A stretch of DNA of 20,760 nucleotides from an uncultured Clostridia bacterium (GTDB lineage Bacteria > Bacillota > Clostridia > Christensenellales > Aristaeellaceae), in assembly GCA_934643535.1 (NCBI GenBank), contig CAKUCE010000018.1, positions 1 through 20,760 on the forward strand. The letters run 5' to 3'. Made by a program: the position numbers and the translations under genes. The notes under the pieces were generated by a model. That model was not told where the DNA came from. It did no database searches and worked only from the letters and a program-made list of their open reading frames with translations. This document shows, piece by piece, positions 14,423 to 20,760 of the stretch; the stretch's first letter is position 1; the number at the start of each line of letters is the position of its first letter.

Positions 14423-14452
14423 TTGATGGATGAACCATCCGAATGCTATAAT
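14423..14452 (+). promoter_or_regulatory. Promoter of the LysR cassette
   Basis: TTGATG (14423-14428), 18 bases, then TATAAT (14447-14452) preceded by TGC, an extended -10. It lies only 26 bases from the divergent MarR -35 box. A GATGG/CCATC repeat overlaps its -35 region. Confidence 0.7.
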
Positions 14453-14540
14453 GATTTCAAGCTTTTCAGGCTGGGGCATGCCTGCATTTTGGAAGGCGCG
14501 GCGGCGCGGTGTCGTCCGCCGCGTGGAAAAGGGGGAGACG

Positions 14541-15434
14541 ATGCTTAAACAGCTTCGATATTTTCAGTCTGTGGTTCGGCTGAACAGCTTTTCCGCAGCG
14601 GCGGAGGAAAACTACATCTCCCAGTCCGCCATTTCCCAGCAGATTCAGGCGCTGGAACGGGAGCTTGGCTTTCCTCTTCTGGAGCGGAAGAACCGCTCCT
14701 TCACGCTGACGGCGGCCGGGGCGTATTTCTATCAGAAAAGTCTGATCCTGACGGCAGATTATGAACGGATGTGTGCCGAAGCGTCGAAGATAGCCCATGG
14801 CAGCGGCGCAAGCCTGAAGATCGGCTATCTGCGCTGCTATTCCGGCAGCGAGTTTCACCGCGCGCTGGAGGCGTTTTCGGTACGCCGTCCGGAGGTGGCC
14901 GTGACCGTGGAATATGGCAACCACGAGGAGCTGTACGCCCTGCTGCGCACGGGACAGGTGGATCTGGTGCTCAACGACCAGAGACGGGCGTTTTCGGAGG
15001 AGTATGTCAATCTCGTCCTGACGGCCTGCCGCAGTCTGGTGGAGGTGTCCGCACACAGCCCGCTTGCCCGGCTGGAACAGCTTTCGCCGGGAGAGCTGAA
15101 AAATTTCCCCTGTATTCTGGTGGCTTCGCCGGCCCAGCGGGAAACGGAACAGGAGTATTATCAGCAGGTAGTGGGGTTTCAGGGGGAATTTCTCTATGCG
15201 GAGAATCTGGAAGAGGCCCGGCTGATGGTGATCGGCCGCAAAGGCTTCCTGCCGGTGGAGGGCACCGGCGCGCTGCCCATGATGGGCTCGTCCATCTCCC
15301 GTGTGCCGCTGGTTCGGGAGGATCAGCCCATTTTGCGGAATTACTGCGCGTTCTGGCAGAAGAAAAACATCAATCCCTATGTGGAGGAGTTCGCCGGCCT
15401 GCTGAAAGCGCAGTTTCAGAACGAAGAACGGTGA
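14541..15434 (+). CDS. LysR family transcriptional regulator
   Basis: A 297-residue regulator of normal LysR length. The N-terminal helix-turn-helix (about residues 3-60) reads LRYFQSVVRLNSFSAAAEEN and SQSAISQQIQALERELGFPL, followed by the linker helix. Residues from about 90 on form the ligand-binding domain (SLKIGYLRCYSGSEFHRAL; QVDLVLNDQR). The ATG at 14541 is chosen because it gives the standard N-terminus and follows GGGGGAG, although the spacing is short. An upstream in-frame start at 14430 lies inside the promoter. Only 31 bases separate it from the UvrA-like gene on the same strand, so it is likely the regulator of that cassette, and possibly of the divergent efflux operon. Inducer unknown. 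Confidence 0.93.
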   Translation: MLKQLRYFQSVVRLNSFSAAAEENYISQSAISQQIQALERELGFPLLERKNRSFTLTAAGAYFYQKSLILTADYERMCAEASKIAHGSGASLKIGYLRCYSGSEFHRALEAFSVRRPEVAVTVEYGNHEELYALLRTGQVDLVLNDQRRAFSEEYVNLVLTACRSLVEVSAHSPLARLEQLSPGELKNFPCILVASPAQRETEQEYYQQVVGFQGEFLYAENLEEARLMVIGRKGFLPVEGTGALPMMGSSISRVPLVREDQPILRNYCAFWQKKNINPYVEEFAGLLKAQFQNEER

Positions 15435-15465
15435 GATCACGATAAATCCATTCGAAGGATGCGGA

Positions 15466-17955
15466 GTGAAGAAAATGATCGATCAAATGATGGTTCGCGG
15501 GGCGAAAGTCCACAATCTGAAAAACATTGACGTGGACATTCCGCTGAATAAAATCGTGGGGATCGCCGGAGTGTCCGGCTCCGGCAAGTCGTCGCTGGCG
15601 CTGGGGGTGCTGTATGCCGAAGGCTCCCGCCGCTATCTGGAAGCGCTTTCGACCTATACCCGCCGCCGGATGACGCAGGCCGCCAGGGCTTCGGTGGATG
15701 AGGTGCTTTACGTTCCCGCCGCGCTGGCGCTGCACCAGCGGCCCGGAGTGCCGGGGATCCGCAGCACCTTCGGCACGGGAACGGAGTTGCTGAACAGCCT
15801 GCGGCTCATGTATTCGCGCCTTGCCAGCCACCGCTGTCCCAACGGCCATTTTCTGAAGCCGTCGCTCAGGGTGGCCGCAGGAAAGGAACTGGTCTGCCCG
15901 GAGTGCGGCGCGCATTTCTACGCGCCGTCCGCAGAGGAACTGGCTTTCAATTCTCAGGGGGCCTGCTCCAACTGCGGCGGTACCGGCAGCGTCCGCACGG
16001 TGGATATGGCGTCGCTGGTGCCGGACGAGTCCCTCAGCATTGACGAGGGAGCCGTCGCTCCATGGAACAGCCTGATGTGGTCGCTGATGACCGACGTTTG
16101 CCGCGAGATGGGCGTGCGCACCGACGTACCGTTCCGCGATCTGACGGAGCGGGAAAAGGACATCGTATTCCACGGCCCTGCGGAAAAGAAGCATATCTTC
16201 TATCACGCCAAAAATTCCAATCAGGCGGGAGAACTGGACTTTACCTATTTCAACGCTGTTTATACCGTGGAGAACGCCCTTGCCAAGGTCAAGGATGAAA
16301 AGGGCATGAAGCGGGTGGAAAAATTCCTGAAGGAAGGCTTGTGCCCGGAATGTCATGGAACCCGTCTGTCCGCCGCCGCCCGCGCGCCGAAGCTGCGGGG
16401 GCTTTCGCTGGATGAAGCCTGCGCCATGACGCTCGCCGGGCTGGCAGTATGGGTGCGTGGCGTGCCGGAAAGCCTGCCGGAAGAAATGCGCCCCATGGCG
16501 GAGAGCATCTGCGAAGCCTTTGAAAGCACGGCCAGACGGCTGTTGGATCTGGGCCTTGGCTATCTGACCCTCGACCGTTCGGCGGCCACGCTCTCCACCG
16601 GCGAACGCCAGCGGATGCAGTTGGCCCGCGCCGTCCGCAATCGTACTACCGGCGTGCTTTATGTGCTGGACGAACCCTCCATCGGCCTGCATCCCTCGAA
16701 TATCAGGGGCCTGACCGGCGTCATGCACGATCTGGTGGCGGACGGCAACTCCGTCATTCTGGTGGATCATGACACGCAGATTCTCAGGGAAGCGGACTGG
16801 ATTGTGGAAATGGGGCCGGAAGCAGGCGCAGAGGGCGGGCATGTGATCGCGCAGGGGACGGTTCCGTTTCTGGAGGCGAGCGCCGCTTCTCAAATCGGGC
16901 CTTTTCTTGCGGGCAGGGCCGAAACGAAAATGCGTGTCTGCGCCGCCGGAGAGGAAATGAACGCAAACGGGGTCATACGGCTGTCCACCTCCCGAATCCA
17001 TACGGTGAAGCCGCTGGAAGTAACGATCCCCAAGGGGAGGCTGACGGTTGTTGCCGGCGTATCCGGCTCCGGCAAGACGACGATGGTGCTGGAAAGTCTG
17101 GTCCCCGCGCTGGAGGCGAAGATCAGCGGCGGCCCGATGCCGGAGCATATCCGCGCCATCGAGGCCGACGGCATCCGGCACGTCAAGCTCATCGACGCGA
17201 CCCCGATCGGGATCAACGTCCGCTCCACGGTCGCAACCTACGCGGGGATCCACGACGAGCTGCGCAAGCTCTATGCCAGAGCGCCGGAGGCCAGAGAACG
17301 CCGGTATAAAGCCAGCGACTTTTCCTACAATACCGGCTCGCTGCGCTGCCCCGGCTGCGATGGGACCGGTGTGGTGAGTCTCGACGTACAGTTTCTGCCG
17401 GATGTGACCATCCCCTGTCCGGACTGCCGCGGTTCCCGCTACGCAAGGGCGGCCTGCGAGGTGAAACTCACCAACAGGGCGGGCGAAAGCGTCTCCATGC
17501 CGGAATTGATGGATATGGATGTGAACTCCGCAATCGAATTCTGCGCGGACAGGAAAGCCGTCAGTCAGAAGCTGTCAGTTCTGCAGAAGCTGGGGCTTGG
17601 CTACCTGACGCTGGGCGAGGAAACGCCCAGTCTGTCCGGCGGCGAGGCGCAGCGGCTGAAGCTGGCCAGCGAAATCGGCCGCACGCAGACGGATTCCGTT
17701 TTCGTCTTTGACGAGCCGTCCATCGGCCTGCATCCGCTGGATGTGCAGGTGCTTCTGAAGGTTTTTCAGGCGCTGCTGGATAACGGAGCGACGGTCGTTG
17801 TGATCGAACATGATCTGGACGTTATCCGCAACGCCGATTATGTCATTGATATGGGGCCGGGCGGCGGTGAAGACGGCGGACGGATCGTGGCAAGCGGAAC
17901 GCCGCAGGAGATCCGGGAAAACCCGGACAGCATCACTGGGAAATATTTGGGATGA
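15466..17955 (+). CDS. UvrA-like ABC ATPase lacking the UvrB-binding domain (UvrA2 type)
   Basis: An 829-residue double ABC ATPase of the UvrA family; canonical UvrA is about 940. Walker A motifs are at residues 35-42 (GVSGSGKS) and 531-538 (GVSGSGKT). Signatures LSTGE (376-380) and LSGGE (723-727) and Walker B LDEPSIGLHP/FDEPSIGLHP follow. Zinc modules are C144/C147/C167/C170 and C628/C631/C651/C654. Only about 105 residues separate the first Walker A from the first zinc module, against over 200 in canonical UvrA, so the UvrB-binding domain is absent while the insertion domain remains. Such proteins are linked to resistance against DNA-binding drugs rather than normal excision repair. The start is the GTG at 15466 (AAGGA upstream) or the ATG at 15475 (GGAG upstream). 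Confidence 0.92.
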   Translation: MKKMIDQMMVRGAKVHNLKNIDVDIPLNKIVGIAGVSGSGKSSLALGVLYAEGSRRYLEALSTYTRRRMTQAARASVDEVLYVPAALALHQRPGVPGIRSTFGTGTELLNSLRLMYSRLASHRCPNGHFLKPSLRVAAGKELVCPECGAHFYAPSAEELAFNSQGACSNCGGTGSVRTVDMASLVPDESLSIDEGAVAPWNSLMWSLMTDVCREMGVRTDVPFRDLTEREKDIVFHGPAEKKHIFYHAKNSNQAGELDFTYFNAVYTVENALAKVKDEKGMKRVEKFLKEGLCPECHGTRLSAAARAPKLRGLSLDEACAMTLAGLAVWVRGVPESLPEEMRPMAESICEAFESTARRLLDLGLGYLTLDRSAATLSTGERQRMQLARAVRNRTTGVLYVLDEPSIGLHPSNIRGLTGVMHDLVADGNSVILVDHDTQILREADWIVEMGPEAGAEGGHVIAQGTVPFLEASAASQIGPFLAGRAETKMRVCAAGEEMNANGVIRLSTSRIHTVKPLEVTIPKGRLTVVAGVSGSGKTTMVLESLVPALEAKISGGPMPEHIRAIEADGIRHVKLIDATPIGINVRSTVATYAGIHDELRKLYARAPEARERRYKASDFSYNTGSLRCPGCDGTGVVSLDVQFLPDVTIPCPDCRGSRYARAACEVKLTNRAGESVSMPELMDMDVNSAIEFCADRKAVSQKLSVLQKLGLGYLTLGEETPSLSGGEAQRLKLASEIGRTQTDSVFVFDEPSIGLHPLDVQVLLKVFQALLDNGATVVVIEHDLDVIRNADYVIDMGPGGGEDGGRIVASGTPQEIRENPDSITGKYLG

Positions 17956-18036
17956 TCGAGAAACGCACGCCGCGGCGTTTGGAGCGCTCTTTCCTGCCGT
18001 ATCAGTTTTTCTTATGAAAAGACGCGAAAAGCCAAA

Positions 18037-18065
18037 TTGATTCTGGTTTCGAAAACCGCTAGAAT
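18037..18065 (+). promoter_or_regulatory. Promoter before the iron-sulfur flavoprotein gene
   Basis: TTGATT (18037-18042) and TAGAAT (18060-18065) are 17 bases apart. The spacer holds a near-palindrome GGTTT-CGA-AAACC flanked by TTCT and AGAA, a possible operator. The predicted RNA start near 18072 excludes the ATG codons at 18037-18066 as translation starts. Confidence 0.6.
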
Positions 18066-18096
18066 GGAAGCATCCAAAAAGCGGGAGGTCTTTTCA

Positions 18097-18627
18097 ATAA
18101 AGGTACTTGCCATCAGCGCCAGCCCGCGCCGGGGCGGCAATTCCGACCTGCTGTGCGATGAATTCCTGAAGGGCGCGGCGGAAAGCGGGCACGAAACGCG
18201 CAAAATACGTCTGGCGGAGAAGAAGATCGCGCCCTGTCTGGCCTGCTATGGCTGCATGGAGAACCACGTCTGTGTCCGCAACGACGATATGGCCGAGATA
18301 TGGGAGGCCCTGAAGGCGGCGGACGCGATCGCACTGGCTTCGCCGGTCTATTTCTATTCCATCTGCGCGCAGATGAAAACCATGATCGACCGCTGCATGG
18401 CGGATTATCAGGCCATTCAGAATAAGCGGTTTTACCTCATCGTCACCGCCGCCGATCCGCAGCACAGCGCGGCGGACGAAACGCTGGCGGATTTTCGCGG
18501 TTATCTTCGCTGCCTGCCCGGCGCGAAGGAAGCGGGCGTGATCCTGGGTGTTGGAACATGGGATAAGGGCGATGTGTACCGGCATCCCTGCATGAAAGAA
18601 GCCTATGAAATGGGAAGGAGCGTTTGA
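18097..18627 (+). CDS. Iron-sulfur flavoprotein / NADPH-dependent FMN reductase family
   Basis: A flavodoxin-fold protein of about 176 residues, starting KVLAISASPRRGGNS, the FMN phosphate loop of the family. The motif C47-x2-C50-x2-C53-x5-C59 (CLACYGCMENHVC) is the compact cysteine cluster of archaeal and clostridial iron-sulfur flavoproteins, which would bind a 4Fe-4S cluster next to FMN. SPVYFYSICAQMKTMIDR is the second flavin-contact region. GGAGG stands eight bases before an ATA codon at 18097, exactly where homologues begin with Met-Lys. No ATG, GTG or TTG lies in frame between the predicted RNA start and this point, so ATA is the best start. The alternative ATG at 18064 lies in the -10 box and has no ribosome site. 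Followed after two bases by the aldo-keto reductase. Confidence 0.85.
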   Translation: MKVLAISASPRRGGNSDLLCDEFLKGAAESGHETRKIRLAEKKIAPCLACYGCMENHVCVRNDDMAEIWEALKAADAIALASPVYFYSICAQMKTMIDRCMADYQAIQNKRFYLIVTAADPQHSAADETLADFRGYLRCLPGAKEAGVILGVGTWDKGDVYRHPCMKEAYEMGRSV

Positions 18628-18629
18628 AC

Positions 18630-19736
18630 ATGGAAAACGGGAAGAAGTTCGGGTTTGGCTGCATGCGCCTGCCCATGAACGGCGGCGAGGTGGATACCGC
18701 CGAAACCTGCCGCATGGTGGACGCGTTTCTGGCGGCGGGCTTTTGCTATTTCGACACGGCGCACGGCTACATTCAGGGCAAGAGCGAGACGGCGCTGAAG
18801 GAATGCCTGACCAGCCGCTATCCGCGGGATCAGTATATCCTGACCAACAAGCTGACCGGCAATTTTTTCAGGACCGAAGCGGATATCCGTCCTCTTTTTG
18901 AAAGCCAGCTTGCCGCCTGCGGGGTGGAGTATTTCGATTATTATCTGATGCACGCGCAGAGCGCCGGCAACTACGGCCATTACAGGGAGTGCCGCGCTTA
19001 TGAAACCGCGTTCGCACTCAAGGCGGAGGGCAAGGTGCGCCATGTGGGCATTTCCTTCCACGATCGGGCCGAGGTGCTGGAACAGATCCTGACCGATTAT
19101 CCCGAGATCGAAGTGGTGCAGATTCAGTTCAATTATGTGGATTACGACGATACGGCGGTGCAGAGCCGCAAATGCTATGAGGTCTGCGTCAGGCATGGAA
19201 AGCCCGTCATCGTCATGGAACCGGTAAAGGGCGGCAGTCTGGCCAACCTGCCGGAAGACGCAAAGGCCGTGCTGGACGCGCTTCACGGCGGCAGCCCCGC
19301 CAGCTATGCCATCCGCTTTGCCGCCAGCTTTCCGGGGATCAAGATGGTGCTTTCCGGCATGAGCGATCTGGAACAGATGCAGGACAATCTTTCTTTCATG
19401 AAGGATTTTCAGCCCCTGAATGAAACCGAGCTGGCGGCTGTCCGGAAAGTGCAGGAGATCTTCAGAAGCAAGAACCTGATCCCCTGCACCGCCTGCCGCT
19501 ATTGCACCGACGGCTGCCCCAGGCATATCGCCATTCCCGATCTGTTCGCCGTGATGAACACCAAGCAGATCTACCACGACTGGAACGCGGACTATGACTA
19601 TAACGTCGTCCACACCGCTCCGGGCCGCAAGGCGTCGGATTGCCTCAGGTGCGGCAAGTGCGAAAAAGTCTGCCCCCAGCATCTGCCCATCCGCAAACTG
19701 CTGGAGGATGTGGCCGGGGAATTTGAAAAAGCGTAA
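18630..19736 (+). CDS. Aldo-keto reductase with C-terminal 4Fe-4S ferredoxin domain
   Basis: A 368-residue oxidoreductase. The N-terminal TIM barrel (about 1-270) carries the tetrad Asp42, Tyr47, Lys74 and His108 (FDTAHGY, TNKL, YYLMHA). The C-terminal part has two 4Fe-4S motifs: CTACRYCTDGCP (Cys286, 289, 292, 296) and CLRCGKCEKVCP (Cys338, 341, 344, 348). Such fusions are common in anaerobes and probably reduce carbonyls or quinone-like compounds with electrons passed through the clusters. The ATG at 18630 has AAGGAG nine bases before it. The TTG at 18624 is too close to the ribosome site. It lies two bases after the flavoprotein gene and 21 bases before a flavodoxin that could be its electron partner. 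Substrate unknown. Confidence 0.95.
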   Translation: MENGKKFGFGCMRLPMNGGEVDTAETCRMVDAFLAAGFCYFDTAHGYIQGKSETALKECLTSRYPRDQYILTNKLTGNFFRTEADIRPLFESQLAACGVEYFDYYLMHAQSAGNYGHYRECRAYETAFALKAEGKVRHVGISFHDRAEVLEQILTDYPEIEVVQIQFNYVDYDDTAVQSRKCYEVCVRHGKPVIVMEPVKGGSLANLPEDAKAVLDALHGGSPASYAIRFAASFPGIKMVLSGMSDLEQMQDNLSFMKDFQPLNETELAAVRKVQEIFRSKNLIPCTACRYCTDGCPRHIAIPDLFAVMNTKQIYHDWNADYDYNVVHTAPGRKASDCLRCGKCEKVCPQHLPIRKLLEDVAGEFEKA

Positions 19737-19757
19737 GGGAGGGCTTTCAGGGCGGCT

Positions 19758-20264
19758 TTGATCGTTTTCTATTCCCGGGCGGGAGAAAACTATTTCGGCG
19801 GCGCGTATCGCCGCGTTTCCGTGGGAAACACCGAAAAGGCGGCCCGAATGCTGGCGGAGATCACCGGCGGCGATACGCTCAGGCTTGAGCAGGCCCGGCC
19901 CTATTCCGAGGACTACCGGACCTGCATCGCTCAGGCCAAGGAAGACCTGCGGAAGAATGCCCGCCCCGAGGTGCGGAACCTGCCGGAAAATCTGGACGGA
20001 TATGACGAAATCTATCTGGGTTATCCCAATTACTGGGGCACGATGCCCATGGCAGTGTATACCTTTCTGGAAAAGTACGACTTCACCGGCAAGACCCTCC
20101 ATCCCCTCTGCACCCACGAGGGCAGCGGGCTGTCCGGCACGGAACAGGATATTCGGCAGGCCGCTCCGGGCGCGGAAGTGAAAAAAGGGCTGGCCATCTG
20201 CGGCAGCGAGGTGGACGGCGCGAGAGCGCTTTTGGAACAGTGGGTTCGGGAGGAAAGGAAATGA
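19758..20264 (+). CDS. Flavodoxin (Flavodoxin_4 type), unusual start
   Basis: An FMN electron carrier of about 168 residues. IVFYSRAGENYFGGAYRRV and VGNTEKAARML form the extended phosphate-binding region typical of this flavodoxin group. GYPNYWGTMPMAVYTFLEKY is the second FMN loop, and CTHEGSGLSGTEQDI the third. No ATG is present. TTG at 19758 is the only usual alternative start but lies 15 bases after GGGAGG. AGG at 19749 sits at a better distance and would give the expected length if it stood for ATG. The frame is the same as that of the aldo-keto reductase, separated by its TAA and seven codons. The last four bases overlap the next flavodoxin (ATGA). Confidence 0.88.
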   Translation: MIVFYSRAGENYFGGAYRRVSVGNTEKAARMLAEITGGDTLRLEQARPYSEDYRTCIAQAKEDLRKNARPEVRNLPENLDGYDEIYLGYPNYWGTMPMAVYTFLEKYDFTGKTLHPLCTHEGSGLSGTEQDIRQAAPGAEVKKGLAICGSEVDGARALLEQWVREERK

Positions 20265-20758
20265 AGAAACTGCTGATCGTCTATTATTCCTGGTCTAACG
20301 GCAATACGGAGCGCATTGCCCGTCAGCTTCAGGCCACGGCGGGCGGCGACCTTTTGAGAATCGACACCGCAGAGCCTTACACCGGCAGCTATGATCAGGT
20401 GGTCCGGCAGGGACAGAAAGAGGTGGAGCGCGGTTACGAGCCTGCGCTGAAGCCCCTTCGTATCCATCCGAAGGACTACGACGTGATCGCTGTCGGCACG
20501 CCGACATGGTGGTATACCATGGCTCCCGCCGTCCGGACCTTTCTGCATGGTCAGGACTGGACGGGACGGACGGTGGTTCCCTTTATGACCAACGGAGGCT
20601 GGCCCGGACAGGTGATCCCGGACATGAAAAAAGCCTGCCCCGGCGCAGACTTTGCCTGCGAAATGCAGGTACGGTTCGATTCCAACGGCGGCGATCATCT
20701 GGAAACGCCGGAGACGGAAATCGACGCATGGGCGCAGAATGTGAAAAAACTGCTTTGA
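20261..20758 (+). CDS. Flavodoxin (Flavodoxin_4 type)
   Basis: A 165-residue cytosolic FMN electron-transfer protein. MKKLLIVYYSWSNGNTERIA is the N-terminal strand and phosphate loop (SNGNT). GTPTWWYTMAPAVRTFL is the aromatic second loop that stacks on the flavin, and FMTNGGWPGQVIPDM the third. The ATG at 20261 overlaps the preceding flavodoxin stop by four bases and follows GAGGAAAGGA, so translation is coupled. Longer frames upstream lack a ribosome site. Its sequence differs clearly from the neighbouring flavodoxin (shorter first loop), so this is not a recent duplication. It is the last gene visible; the stop is two bases before the window edge, and the operon may continue. Confidence 0.95.
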   Translation: MKKLLIVYYSWSNGNTERIARQLQATAGGDLLRIDTAEPYTGSYDQVVRQGQKEVERGYEPALKPLRIHPKDYDVIAVGTPTWWYTMAPAVRTFLHGQDWTGRTVVPFMTNGGWPGQVIPDMKKACPGADFACEMQVRFDSNGGDHLETPETEIDAWAQNVKKLL

Positions 20759-20760
20759 AG

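Noticed and set aside
17956..18036. Terminator after the UvrA-like gene
   Set aside because: An AAACGC/GCGTTT stem exists but the T-run is some 35 bases further on, so it does not form a standard terminator.
18037..18096. Longer iron-sulfur flavoprotein starting at 18037 or 18064
   Set aside because: Both codons lie within the predicted promoter boxes, have no ribosome site, and would add residues absent from the family's usual N-terminus.

Overview
The window looks like a chromosomal segment of a GC-rich, low-complexity-cell-envelope Gram-positive, most likely a gut- or rumen-type anaerobe of the class Clostridia (Bacillota). This rests on a Rex redox repressor, a VanW-domain membrane protein, a DUF951 protein next to signal peptidase I, consensus sigma-A promoters, strong AGGAGG-type ribosome sites, and several flavodoxin and Fe-S oxidoreductase genes without any aerobic respiratory gene. 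The genus cannot be told from the sequence.

Left part (1-7.2 kb, mostly minus strand): reading leftward, deoD (purine nucleoside phosphorylase, hexameric type), a 1.1 kb gene-free repeat island, an M42 metallo-aminopeptidase, an unrecognised two-domain glycosyltransferase-like protein, deoB (phosphopentomutase), a second purine nucleoside phosphorylase of the unrelated trimeric type (punA), and the 5' part of a D-Ala-D-Ala carboxypeptidase cut by the window edge. deoB, punA and deoD together form a nucleoside salvage set that frees the base and converts (deoxy)ribose-1-phosphate to the 5-phosphate.

Middle (7.2-12.5 kb): an HSL-type esterase under a consensus promoter, rex overlapping a VanW-family membrane protein gene, a 38-residue single-span membrane protein on the minus strand with its own promoter and terminator, and a DUF951-lepB pair. 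lepB is followed by two tandem 119 bp repeats of the same family as part of the 5.2 kb island, then by two terminators between converging genes.

Right part (12.5-20.8 kb): a minus-strand MarR-MATE efflux operon, with a perfect 14 bp inverted repeat around the MarR promoter, lies divergent from a plus-strand cassette. That cassette holds a LysR regulator, a UvrA-like ABC protein without the UvrB-binding domain, an iron-sulfur flavoprotein, an aldo-keto reductase with two C-terminal 4Fe-4S motifs, and two flavodoxins. I read this region as a possible xenobiotic or redox-stress defence block: efflux on one side, DNA-binding ATPase plus electron-transfer reductases on the other. This is the best candidate for an undescribed system. 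Two of its genes lack a normal start codon where one is expected: an ATA at 18097, and TTG or AGG near 19749-19758.

No rRNA, tRNA, CRISPR array, transposase, integrase or phage gene was seen.
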